The position numbers were made by a program, and so were the translations under genes. From Macrosoma leucophasiata (taxonomy: Eukaryota > Arthropoda > Insecta > Lepidoptera > Hedylidae), in the NCBI GenBank assembly GCA_036365455.1, contig JAWQUS010000023.1, forward strand, positions 9,052,001 to 9,116,000: DNA of 64,000 nt, read 5' to 3'. The notes under the pieces were generated by a model, which made no database searches, was not told the DNA's origin, and was given only the letters and a program-made list of their open reading frames with translations. The first letter of the stretch is position 1, and each line of letters opens with the position of its first letter. This document shows, piece by piece, positions 34,760 to 45,959 of the stretch.

Positions 34760-34842
34760 CTAGCTGCGCCCACGACTTCGTCCGGGTAGATACTGAACAA
34801 TCATACTTTTTCTCACGTAGACGAAGTTGCGGGCACACCTAG
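34760..34842. mobile_element. Two inward-joined Helitron 3' ends
   Basis: The left end reads CTAGCTGCGCCCACGACTTC (a minus-strand terminus) and the right end reads GAAGTTGCGGGCACACCTAG|T (a plus-strand terminus), forming an 83-bp inverted pair. The left flank base is not the expected T. Confidence 0.5.
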
Positions 34843-35453
34843 TGATAAATAAACTATTGGACTTTGACTTAGAAATAACAGCTTTCGCAACCCTCCGTGT
34901 TCAACAATTTATGAGGTATTTACATTTTTAACAATATCTAACCTTTAGGAAACTCTACTTATAGGTTAAACTAGAAGTGCCAGTATAGATACTTCTTTTG
35001 AGTTTCAGAGACATCAAGTCTACAGACTATAGTTTCAATAGTTACGTCACGATTTTGTCGCTCGAATTTTAGTAAGTAAAGAAGCATAGGTAAATGATTA
35101 CCGTATTAGTAGTAGGTAACATTGCACCCATGTGAAGCCGGGGCGGATCGGTAGTAGCATAAAGTAATTTAACAACTTATTATAAGAAACGCTATAAAAG
35201 GAGTAATCGAACTTTCACAACGTAAAGAAGGGCAATGAGACATCATATTTTCTTCTATCGTCATTTGCTTACTGTACCTCAATGACATAAGCCTGATGGA
35301 CCGCTAATGTATCTACATGGCGATAATAGAGATGTAATTGATATCATTATACAAGTAATGTCTAATTCTGAGATCTTTGAGTTTGTTTATCTTTAAGTTA
35401 TGTTTTTGTATGAATGAGTGGAATAACCTTTGATACACCATTGGTACGTGTAA

Positions 35454-35662
35454 TCTATACTTATACTATAAAGCTGAAGAGTTGTTTTGTTGGTTTGTTT
35501 GTTTGCTTGAACGCGCTAATCTCAGGAACTACTGGTCCGATTTGAAAAACTCTTTCAGTGTTAGATAGCCCATTTATCGAGGAAGGCTATAACATCGCGC
35601 TATGATGAATAGGAGAGGGTAGGTAACATTGCAACCGCGCGAAGCCGGGGCGGGCCTGCTTG
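35454..35662 (+). mobile_element. Short Helitron with mutated 3' end
   Basis: The start A|TCTATACTTATACTATAAA and GCTGAAGAGTT, then GAACGCGCTAATCTCAGGAA, are typical of a Lep1-type non-autonomous Helitron. The end GCCGGGGCGGGCCTGCTTG is a mutated GCTAGT. A 5' fragment of the same family lies at ~57,407-57,452. Confidence 0.65.
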
Positions 35663-35829
35663 TATTTTATACGGCTTGACTTTTTTTGGGGATAATAGTG
35701 ATAGTACAGATATTTTTCTACATTTATCTACATTGAGATCTCTGTGTTTTGTGTATTCACTCTTTAGTTTGTTTTTTAAAGACATAAAACATAACATATG
35801 TAAATACTTACCTAAAAGCTTTAAAAATA

Positions 35830-36205
35830 TGACTGCGTCAGTAGCCTAGTGGTAGCAGACTTCTTCTACCATGGGGTCCAGGGTTCCATTCCTGGGTCGA
35901 GGGATATCAGAGATAACGCTCTACAATCCTTTATTTCTGGTTCTATTGGTAATTTTCCATTACCTGGAAGTTTCCTAGTACCTCGAAGTATGGTTATGTG
36001 CCCGAAGATGTCAATATTCAACAAAATTCTCTAAGTAGCTTATAACCCGACAATGCAAAAGTGTCCTTGTAGACCAATTTGAAATAAATGATTTGAATTT
36101 TGATTTTTTTTTAAATTCAATACGTAACCGGCCAATCGTGGCACTCGTGTAGTGGTTTGCAAGCACTTCAATGCATGCATTTATCTCTGCCTACCCGTCG
36201 TGAAG
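35830..36205 (+). mobile_element. tRNA-derived SINE family B split by a LINE 3' end
   Basis: The head GCGTCAGTAGCCTAGTGGTA and B-box-like GGGTTCCATTCC are followed by the B body. Between CCCGAAGATGTCAA (~36,015) and ACGTAACCGGCCAATC (~36,122) lies a foreign piece. It contains GCAAAAGTGTCCTTGTAGAC and ends GATTTGAATTTTGATTTTTT, the 3' tail of a LINE-type retroposon. Confidence 0.75.
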
Positions 36206-36672
36206 TTACGTTTTAAAAATATACTGTCCTGCCGACATTGAACTCCAATGACCAGGTCAGTCAATGGCTTAAAATTGTATATATTATTTTCTATCAAATC
36301 GGTAGTTCTACAACAGTTAAACCCATTGGACAGTAAATAATGTATGATAATATGCTACATATAAATATCGCATTATCATATATTTCGTATCACACTTCTA
36401 GGAACCATTTCATTGCAAATTTCTTGTTTGTATAGTTCACGACTTTGCTTGAATAGGACAGTTTATAAATACTAATAGGTGATCATGTGACAATAGGTGT
36501 GTCACTATCAACAGGTGGTAGAGCTTTTATTGATGGCATTTGTAGTGTCGAACAGAGCGATCAACATATTATTATGGGCAATGTTACAAGATATAACGAT
36601 AAGTTGTTACCTATAATGTTACACAGATATTTGTTTACCTTTTCCTATGTACCTACATATTTTCTAAAGTAA

Positions 36673-36880
36673 CGTAACTACACGCCTGTGCACTGGAAAG
36701 GCTAGGCAGAGGTAAATGCAGCAATTCAAACATAAATTCAAACACGGACATATTGACATCTCCGGTCACATAATCAATATCTGAGGGTGGTTCTGAGAGA
36801 GTACCAGATAACGGAATAATCTCTATAGCATTAATCCGGGCACGGGCATCAAACCCAAGATGGCCTGCTACCACTAAATT
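36673..36880 (-). mobile_element. tRNA-derived SINE family B, diverged
   Basis: Reading on the minus strand, GGTAGCAGGCCATCTTGGG begins the copy, and GATGTCAATATG and GCATTTACCTCTGCC lie near the end. Confidence 0.7.
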
Positions 36881-36884
36881 ACTC

Positions 36885-37965
36885 TGCAGTTACTAAGTAT
36901 TTACATTCTCATATATTTTTTTAGTTCCTAGTTTTACAAGCAACTTCATAAATGTTATAAAGATACGCAAAGAATTTCAAAATTTATGTCTTAATTTAAT
37001 ATAAAGAGAGAAATGTTTCACTCGAATATTTTCAGAAACTACCTAGTAAGTGAATGGGTTTTTTATTTACGTAATAAAATACGGTATTTACAAACTTGAC
37101 TTAACATCAACTACCTCGTAAATACTTCTACGGGGAGAGTACACACTTTAGAATAACCGTCATATAGGTATATAAGGTGCAGTAAAAGCTCATTCCACAA
37201 AGTTTGATCATAAAGTCGTCAATTTGATTGTTTATATTAACATTTAACCCTGAACTGTGGTTAACATACACGTTATTTCATGCTCGGCCTCCAACAGTGG
37301 CTAGCCTCAAGTTTTTCCTAAATAATTGTTAACTAAACATCTTACGACATGTACCTATTTTGCATTATAATGTTGTCCCGGTCCACGGTGAGAGTCCGTT
37401 TTTATAATAGCTAATTTCTGTATAATTTTATCTAAAGGTTGAGAGTTTATTTTTTATTTTGAACTTTTAGTGCCATCAAATTGAGAAAAAATATTTTAAG
37501 TGTATGCACTTCCAAATTTGCATGAATACATTTTTTTTTTAATGTCCAAGTATTGACAGACAAGCAGACGAAAGAAGAAGAAAGCTTAAAAACAGACAGA
37601 CAGAGGTGGAGAGCGACTTTGTTTTATACTATTTACCGATGTTTGATAGCCACAAGATAAGTTATGTCGTGAGTTAATCCTCATCTTGATAAGTTGAAAT
37701 AATACATGAATAATAAGTTACGTTCGATTTACATAAATCCACGTGCTTCCGTGAAATCTCAATATCCTTTTATATAACGCTTTTTTTGTATCCGGTTTGT
37801 GTTATGTATTTGGTATAGTGTATAATAACAACAATTTTAAATTTAAATTTAATAGAACGGTAAAATTATAGAAAACAAAAATATTTTTTAATCATTGAGG
37901 TAAATACGCTTGTAATGTAATTCAATGTTTTTAATGTGCTTTTATAGTTCCAATTTGATGGTATA
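36885..37965. other. Unassigned AT-rich sequence
   Basis: No gene or named repeat seen. Confidence 0.4.
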
Positions 37966-37968
37966 TGT

Positions 37969-39430
37969 AATCAGAATCAGAATCAGAATTCATTTATTGT
38001 GGAATAAGGGTACTTTAAAGATGTTAGTTAGGATACAATGATCATGCCAAATTCCTGCCACAGATGGACGTACAATATTTATATCACTCATTTATTTTAA
38101 AACTTATTAAATATTTTTTACATTATTCATCTAAAAATTCATGCAACGTGTAATAACTCTTGTCTAAAAGTAAATTATGAAGCTTCTTTTTAAATAATTC
38201 GATATTTGTAAAAGATCGAAATGTCTTTGGAAATTTATTGTAGATGGCATGAGCTCTACCAAAGATACTTTGCTTATACAAGTGAGTCTTACAAGGTACA
38301 GCGCACAACATGCCATTTCTACGAGCGCTACTGGAAGTTTCAAACATATGAAAATTGTTTTTTATAAATAGTCCATATTCGAGAATGTACAGGCATGGTA
38401 ACGTTAAAATTTTTAGGTTTTTAATATATGGTTTGCACTACTCTCTTTGTGTGATATTGCAAATTGATTGCAAGCACCGCTTTTGTGCTTTGAAAGCAGA
38501 TTCTTGGTTAATAGAGTTGCCCCAAAAAATTACACCATATCGAAGAGTCGAGGAGACACAACCGTGATATGCAGTAAGTAAAGCTCTCTGATCGACCCTT
38601 CTAAGCATACGGATCGTGTAACTAAGTTTACTTAATTTTTAGCAAATGTAGTCAACATGGGATTTCTACTTCATGTCCTGATCGATATATAGTCCTAAAA
38701 ATTTAGTGATGTCTGTTTCATCGATGGTACTGTCTTCGTAATTGATATGAATATATTTTGACTGTCACGTTTTCTGTGCCTAAATGTCATTATTTTTGTT
38801 TTATTTAAATTTAATTGTAGGTTGTTCAATTTAAACCAGACAACCAAAGATGGCAGTGTGGAAATGATGTCACTTTTTACGTCAACTAGATTTATATTTG
38901 TAAATAAAATAGTCGTATCATCTGCAAACATCGTAACATGACTATCAATTACTTTGGGAAGGTCATTAATATATATGTTGAAAAGTAGAGGGCCTAAGAC
39001 GCTGCCTTGGGGCACTCCCGTTATTATTTTCCTACACTTAGATTCATAATGGACAATACTTTTATATACTAAAGACAATTTTGAGACTACAGTATATTGC
39101 TCTCTGTCTGATAAATAAGATTTAATTAAATTATAAGCATTACCTCTAATACCATATTTATATAGTTTTTGTAAAAGTATATCATGGTCCACGTGGTCGA
39201 AAGCTTTAGTAAGATCGAGATACAAGCTGCAACTGGAGTTCTGTTATCAATTTTGGGCATTATGGCAGAAAGCAGATTATAAATTGCCATGTTCATTGAT
39301 TTATTTTTTCTGAAACCATACTGTTCTGCAGCTAAAATATTGTTAGAGTCCAAAAAAGAGTAAAAAGCGTTAAAAATAACTTTTTCAAAGACCTTTGAAA
39401 ATATCGGAAGTATCGTAATGCGAGTTCATA
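37969..39430 (-). pseudogene. Second non-LTR retrotransposon RT (jockey/CR1-like), broken
   Basis: On the minus strand, ILPIFSKVFEKVIFN begins near 39,400, then EQYGFRKNKSMNMAIYN, DLTKAFDHVDHDILL, VPQGSVLGPLLFNIYINDLP near 39,000 and the catalytic FADDTTILF at ~38,920. The C-terminal part ends at 38,123 with the stop. Frames change near 39,225 and 38,700, so it is not functional, and the endonuclease is missing (5' truncation). The 3' UTR ends in TTCTGA hexamer repeats at 37,969-37,990, a terminal microsatellite typical of CR1-like LINEs. Confidence 0.85.
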
Positions 39431-39470
39431 CATAATTTCGTAATAACTATCACAGAGGCAAAGCGACTTA

Positions 39471-39691
39471 GGGTGAGATTCATACACCGCACTACGACTT
39501 TACTTTCAGCAAAATAAGTATGCTTAGTAAAGTATGAATTTTGATAGTTCCAAGGGCGAGATTCACAGACTGCACTACGACTTTACTATCGAGCAAAGTA
39601 CGCTTCGAACTGTTAAAACCCATACAATTCTGACAGTTCTAAGCAAACTTTGCTCAAAGTAAAGTCCTAGTGCGGTCTGTGAATCTCACAC
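39471..39691. mobile_element. MITE family M1 with duplicated left arm
   Basis: A left arm (39,471-~39,550) is followed by a full copy (39,553-39,691). TTA flanks the outer ends on both sides. Confidence 0.75.
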
Positions 39692-39717
39692 TTACCGTAT
39701 GGCTTAGTCTGTGGCAC

Positions 39718-39824
39718 TGTATTTGCATTTTGACCTCCGGTTTTGTGCAGATATCTTGAGGCCGAAGTATTCACTTACCGTCAATGTGAATTGCATGCTT
39801 GTTGCCACTATCATAATATATAAA
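39718..39824 (+). mobile_element. SINE family A 3' fragment
   Basis: TTTGCATTTTGACCTCCGGT through GTGAATTGCATGCTTGTTGC. Confidence 0.65.
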
Positions 39825-39829
39825 ACCTT

Positions 39830-40910
39830 GTCAATTTTATAAAAAATAAACTTTGCGACGATTATATTTGCGAATTTCGCTCAACACAGTCATCACGGGC
39901 AGATAAGCGATCAAAACGTCGGGTGAATGAGGAAGAGTTGGCAGTGTTGTACATGAGAGGGAATATCGAAAACGTTTTCTCCAAAATGTGTAAAGCTCGC
40001 GATAACCTGCGTAAATATTACCACGAAAGTTATTCATAGCGAAGTGAAACAATATATAAAAACAGTAACCCACATTCTTCATTAGAAAAAGGACATTGCA
40101 ACAGTGTCCTGGCAGATCCTACTACGGATGACGCCAGAATACTGTTGCAACTATATCAATTGTCAATGAGCTAATGTTGCTTAATTACAATTATTTAAAT
40201 GAATAATGTAATTCATGCGTACGTATAGAGCGTCATGGTCTTTGACCAAGCATTAAACGGAGAATAAAAAAAAAACTCCTCATTCAAATGTAAAATTGCA
40301 TGCCTGTTTTCCACCTTGATTAGGTACCTACATGAAAAATCTAGGTTATTATGATATTTCTAGGTTTTATAGCTTCTATTCATATTCATCGGGCACGTTC
40401 CCTTAATACTAGGAGTGGCCCTAAGAACTTTCCGAATTTGAAAAAAATCGACCTTATTTTCTGGGGATCAAATCCGAATCTCGTGTTTACTAATCCGCCC
40501 AGTCAACTAGGCATATTATTAATAATGGCACTGACACAAAATTACAATTAGTGATGTTGATGAAGTATGTTAATTTAATGTTAGTATGTTATTAATAAAA
40601 TTCAAGTGAAAGCTATGATTTATGGAATGTAGCTTCGGACTTCCGTATTATATGCAAACGTGAAATATAAAATTACATTTTATAAGCTAGGAACGCTAAA
40701 ATCCTGGTTACATAGACCATGAAAATTTTATCAGTCCCGAAAACTCAGTTCAAGACTAATTAATTCAATAATGATCTACAATTTCTTCCTCACAATACAT
40801 CGGAAAATACTTACATAAAACTTTACAATAGATACCTAGCCTACTCGATAAGTGCATCTAATAATTAAATGTCTATACAAAAATTAACTGCCTAAACTAG
40901 TTCAAAATCA
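39830..40910. other. Unassigned sequence
   Basis: A CAAAACGTCGGGTGAATGAG tag near 39,914 is a dispersed repeat motif. No gene seen. Confidence 0.4.
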
Positions 40911-40915
40911 AATAC

Positions 40916-41120
40916 CCAGCACGAAATATTGTACATCGAGCCTACGAAAGAGACAATCGGCTAGTTACGACTTCGTAGAACTGTATCTCTGGTGCACACT
41001 GCCTACGCAAGATCTGTTAGTTCGGGATTGGTCAAAACTTGATCAAAATGGTCGACAAATGTCACATAGAGATATAGGAGCTCGCAGATATTTGCAATGC
41101 GATGTGAATTCGCAGTTACG
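40916..41120. mobile_element. Degenerate MITE family M4
   Basis: TACGAAAGAGACAATCGGCT and GGTCAAAACTTGATCAAAAT match the inner arms of 4402-4636; the outer ends are eroded. Confidence 0.6.
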
Positions 41121-41208
41121 TGTGGGAGCCCTATGGTCAATGTGCAATTATTTGTTGTTGTATAGGTACCCTATGTTGTAAATGAGATACTTACTAATTT
41201 ATAAGTAA

Positions 41209-41409
41209 CTAGCTGTTGCCCGCGCTTTCGCCGGCGTGGATGTAGTTCCATAACTATTTTTTCCTCAATTTTCTTTAAAATACCTGAATGTGCTATAAAC
41301 CTCAGGAGCCCGAGACCTTTCCAACGAATGCAAAACCGTGGAAATCGGTTGGTGCGTTCTGGAGTTATAGCGTCAGGAAGGAAAACCCGACTTATTTTTA
41401 TATTATAGA
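41209..41409 (-). mobile_element. 201-bp Helitron, complete borders
   Basis: Minus-strand borders are A|TCTATAATATAAAAATAAG at 41,409 and GCGGGCAACAGCTAG|T at 41,209. A GC-rich hairpin precedes the 3' end. Confidence 0.85.
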
Positions 41410-42068
41410 TATTTATATTTTCTATTTTATTACAGCAAAAGTAGGTAACTGATATTATGTTTTCCATTAAAAAGTCTAGAGTTTATATATTTTTGGGACT
41501 GATTTATTCATGGACTTTTGTTTCTGTTTAATATTTAAAATTATAATAAATTTATTAATTAAATTAGCATTCATATAGATATCATCAATATCTAATCTCA
41601 CGTTGGGGGAAATATAAAACAGAATTACGTGAGAGGAGCCTCAAGCAAAGTATAATCATCTCATCACCAATCATTTCACACATTCTACAAATTGAAATTT
41701 AAAAAACCGGTACAGGTAATTATAAGATAGTTAAATTTGTATATTTTCATAATGTTCCGTTACAACCAGTGGGTCGGTAATAAATAAATATATTTGAATA
41801 GTCATTTAATATGTAAAATTAAGAAGCAAAAAAAGTATGCATGATCTTGACAAGGTCGTTTCTTAAAGACGACTTGGCGACGTGTTCGTAATATTTGGAA
41901 CTTCTTATTTCCGACGCATAAGGGCCAATATTCTGTGTTTTGATAGTTGTACTTATTTTTATAGACTTTTCCACTTATCTGGTCACATACTAGAAAGAAT
42001 GTCATTTGTATTTTATATATCTCAAAATTAAGACAGAAGGAAATAGAATAAAATTGATTTCGTTGTCA

Positions 42069-42360
42069 TTTTTTTTTTTTTTATGTTTTAAAAGTGGCAA
42101 ACAAGCATACAGTTCACATTGATGTTAAGTGATGACTGCAGCCTATAGACACCCACACAATGACCAGAGGTAAAAATGCAGATGCGTTACCACTCCTGAG
42201 GCCTAAGGTGTTATGCCTCTGAGCCGGAAATTACAGGGCCGTACATTACCACCTGACCGGAACACGATAGTGCTGAACACTACCATTTAGCGGCAAGTAT
42301 ATTAGGTAATGCGGTGGTGCCTACGCCCGCGAGCTCCGTCACTGGAGCTCTACCACCAGT
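42069..42360 (-). mobile_element. SINE family A, best-preserved minus copy
   Basis: The T14 run, GTGGCAAACAAGCATACAG, GACTGCAGCCTATAGACACC and ACTGGAGCTCTACCACCAGT are all present. Confidence 0.9.
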
Positions 42361-42364
42361 AAAA

Positions 42365-44190
42365 TTGTGTCATTGTCATGTCATTGTGATAAATTGGTTT
42401 GATATCTCTTAGTCTATACCTAGTAATTTCTATGTCTACTCTTTTACTTTTAATAAAAGCTCATTACTGTAATGATTGACGACCTTTCGATGCATTGTTC
42501 ACTATTACTAGGTATATTTATTACTTTTGCATTGCATGAATGCGTTATTTATGAGTTTTCTCATTACGTAATACATTATGTGTATGTGTTATTTGTTTTG
42601 TTGTTTGTTTTGTCGTTATTTATGTTTTTTTTTTATAAAAAATTTTGCCAGGCAGGAATTTTTGCTGCATCTTTCGCTTGCATTTCACAAAATAATAAAA
42701 ACGAAATATAAAAAAATAAAAAAGAAATATAAAAAAAATAAAAAATACTTACCTATTTATAAAATTTTACCTATCAGAACATAGGTATTCCAGCCGATTC
42801 CTGGGTTATTATTTAAATTGCTGTTTTTTTTGTCATAATTTCAATGTTTGTTGCTACTTGTAACTGACAAGTAAGCAGGTATCATCATAAGAAAATTGCA
42901 TTACATATGTTATTCACAAATGAGTTAAAATTTGAAATTATTAATATGTCATTTATTTTAATAATTATCATTTAACAATGTCAGGTATTTATCTAAAAAA
43001 TCAATTAATTTTGCAAAGAGTTGAACGCCGTTTTTTTTAATTCTTGTATATTTCTGAGTCACATGAAATTGAGAACTAACGACGGGAATATTTTGTTCGT
43101 CTATACCTGTCAGAAATATAAATTTCTTATTCAGTCAAATTGCAAAAGTGACCTCTACTTCTGTAATTTGACTGAACGGGCAATTAATTCAAATAGATTC
43201 TATAAAACTTTTCATAAAACATTGCAATACCTTATAAATGATGAACGTACTTGTATGCCGATTTGTCAAAAAAGTGCTGCATTTTTTCATTATTCATATA
43301 TTTTAATTGCTATGCATAATTGCCGTGTAAATTAAATTACAGTACCTAACACTTTTACGAGTAAAATTTCTGGTAGAGAACCATGTTTTTAAGTAATTAA
43401 AATTTTCTGTACTTATTGAAAAATACGTAATAGGCAGAGGTACTTTTAGGTACTTTTCAGTAAGTACAGAAGAATAATATGGACCTGCGTATTATTTGTT
43501 ACCTCTGCCTGTTTAGGTACTTTTACCTAGTAAGGTAAATAAATTGTTGTGAGTACCTAGATTGTTGTGAATACTGAAAAGATGCGTGTTTGTAGCAGCA
43601 CTTTTTCTAATTATAATAAATTGTTCACTAACACCTTGCTATGCTAACGACTGACCAACGTCAATTAAGTAGGCAGGTACTATGTGTTATAAGTTATCAG
43701 TTTATGTACAATTTATAGTACCAGTATAGGATTTTTGGATCTAGAATGACATAAAAAACAGCGATAAGAGAAGATTTCGGAGAGAAATTATGCATTAATG
43801 CATTAATTTATTTCAACAGATAATCCGTTCATTAAATATTTTTGTAAGCCAAATATTAAATATTCACAAACAATGTGCTAAAAAAATAAAAAGTAAAGTA
43901 TTTACAGAAAGATCTAATGAAAATCCAGTTTGCTCCCAGACGTTGCTCCAGCCTGGACGTTCCCCCTTCTGGCAGCATTGCTTCTTTACATACCAAGAAG
44001 TGGTGAGGCTTAGCCTCTGAGCAAAATAGCTGCCAGCCTGTTACGAATTTGCTGGAGTTTTTGCATCGGACGACCATGGACCGACGTGTTCGACAGCAAA
44101 CCTAGCAAATGAAATAAACATGACAAATCATGTCAATCACTGATGTATTCTGTCTCTCAATCAAAGATCTGTAAAAAACGTTTAATTGAT
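42365..44190. other. Unassigned AT-rich sequence
   Basis: The 104-codon frame at 43,021-43,335 shows no domain and starts with TTG. A-rich low complexity spans ~42,700-42,745. GGCAGAGGTAC and its complement (43,434 and 43,500) hint at a small palindromic element. Confidence 0.4.
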
Positions 44191-44194
44191 GAAC

Positions 44195-44411
44195 TGCCTC
44201 AGTAGCCTAGTGGTAGCAGGTCATCACTACCACGCTGGGGTCCTGGGTTCTATTCCCGGGTAGGGGGCTATCAGAGATAATGATGTAAAGACCTTTATCT
44301 CTGGTTCTATTGGGATTTTTTCATTTTCTAGAAATTGTCACCAGGCTCGCCACTATGCTTGAATGCATGCATTTACCCCTGTCTACCCCTTCTGGAATTA
44401 CAGGCGTGTTA
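44195..44411 (+). mobile_element. tRNA-derived SINE family B
   Basis: CTGCCTCAGTAGCCTAGTGG, B-box GGGTTCTATTCCC, body, then CTACCCCTTCTGGAATTACA. It directly abuts the GC-rich repeat D. Confidence 0.8.
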
Positions 44412-45020
44412 CAGAGAGGGGTGGGTTATGTGGGACTCCGGGAAAGGACATCCATCTACTAAACACTAAAAACCCCTGGTTGTTCCGACTCGTCCGCCAT
44501 CAGTGGTGGGGCCACGTGAACGCTATCGCACACATCCGCGACCCCACCGGCGGCTGCCCGTTTCTGAGCCCTCCTCGGAGCCTTTCGGCTCCAACCAACA
44601 CTAGTGGCGAGCGGAACACCTGCACGCCAACCAGTCCGGGACCGCTCCATTCGGCCGACACTTCCTTCCCCTTGTCTAACACCCCAAGGTCCCTGCCCCG
44701 ACCACTCACAACACCAGGCGTTCCAAGACGCCCGGGTGGAGGGGTCCAGGGGCACACATTTTGGCCCCGGAGGAGCGGGAGTGCCAGGGTCGAACTGACC
44801 CTCGACCGCCCCTCCACAGCCCAACACGTTACAATTTGACGGCTTTACCACCGCTAGGCGGCTGGGGATAGGGTATAGGGCCAACGACATACCCATACAC
44901 CGCTTCCCCAGCCGCCTCCCAACCACAGCTGCGAGTTGCGGGCAGAGCCACGCCAAACACCGCTCTATATGCAACCACCGGGTTCTAAGTTCCCCCGCCA
45001 CGACGTGGTGGATCCCCTCG
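44412..45020. repeat. GC-rich dispersed repeat D, copy 2, with 199-codon frame
   Basis: It starts AGAGGGGTGGGTTATGTGGG. On the minus strand a frame from ATG at 45,058 to 44,459 is uninterrupted for 199 codons. It shares PLDPSTRASW, AWCCEWSGQGP and MADESE with the same frame in copy 1. No domain is recognised. The ATG falls within the adjoining MITE arm, so it is not the native start. Confidence 0.7.
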
Positions 45021-45026
45021 GGGGGA

Positions 45027-45230
45027 GCGAAGCCGAACCTAGGTCGACCTTCACCCATCTGTTTGCCGAATTAAACATTATTTTTATCAAATTTCATACA
45101 TAAACAAACACGTCTAGCATGTATTGCTTATCAAAATTTGTTCATAGAATATGTGAAATTTTATGAAAACAATGTTTCATTCAGTAAACAAATAGGTGAA
45201 GATCGACCTAGGTTGGGATCTTAGACCAAT
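45027..45230. mobile_element. MITE family M5, both arms
   Basis: GAACCTAGGTCGACCTTCAC and TATCAAATTTCATACATAAA are complemented at 45,155-45,230 (GTGAAGATCGACCTAGGTTG). The left tip is fused to repeat D. Confidence 0.75.
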
Positions 45231-45234
45231 ATTA

Positions 45235-45655
45235 TAATAGGAACTTGTTCATGACATAAAAACACAAACTCAGGAAATCAGGACAAGCCGAGATTTTATA
45301 GAATTAGAAAAAAGTGTTTCGCTTAATCTTCAACTTTTGTCGAAATCTGCTCAGCAAAAGTGGCTTACAGTACAACCACTTAGCCATACAGGAAGTTAAA
45401 CACGAACAATACCTACTTATAAATTATCCAAACCTGACCAATCAAATATTAAAAATACAAATTAAGTACACAAGTGTTCCTAATGATAAGCCAAACGTAG
45501 TTTTCTCTAAATCATTATAGAATCAATGTTTTTGAATGTCATCATGAAATCCGAAGTCTTCAACACAGATCACTATATACTTTCAATTATTCTGATACAC
45601 AACATGGCCAAACTGGCACACATTTGAACCCAATAGTCACTCGAATATATCACAG
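45235..45655. other. Unassigned sequence
   Basis: No gene or named repeat. Confidence 0.4.
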
Positions 45656-45957
45656 TGACCCTCTTTTCGGGTATGTTTGATACCGAACGCCATCGAGCGA
45701 TATGCCGACGAGGGCGGCTCGTATCGAAGAGCAATGAAAGGCTACACTTGTTGCTTGGCCGTCTCGCCGGTACAACCGTGGCGCTTTCGTTTCAATGCGA
45801 AAATTGCGCGGGAAAATTGACATTCCGTTTTTTTTATTTTGTGGCAAAGGTTTCAAAGCATGATGCCTAATTGAATAAGTGTTTTCGTTCCAGTATTTGG
45901 TGATCGCTGAACTTAATGTGATTTATGGATTTTTGGACTTGCGTATGTTTTTGATAG
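45656..45957 (+). promoter_or_regulatory. Candidate host promoter and noncoding first exon
   Basis: A CpG-rich patch of no recognised repeat family contains TTTTCCCGCGC on the minus strand (45,806-45,816), an E2F consensus. It ends in a strong donor, GATAG|GTGAGTTTTCCC, near 45,957. What follows to ~47.99 kb is AT-rich and largely free of recognised elements, as an intron might be. No open frame of note is present, so any exon would be 5' UTR. This is an inference without transcript support. Confidence 0.4.
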
Positions 45958-45959
45958 GT

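Noticed and set aside
33545..34760. Possible CRISPR-like array of regular repeats
   Set aside because: The units are contiguous tandem repeats without unique spacers, and the genome is eukaryotic.
43021..43335. 104-codon frame
   Set aside because: TTG start, AT-driven composition, no domain or splice context.
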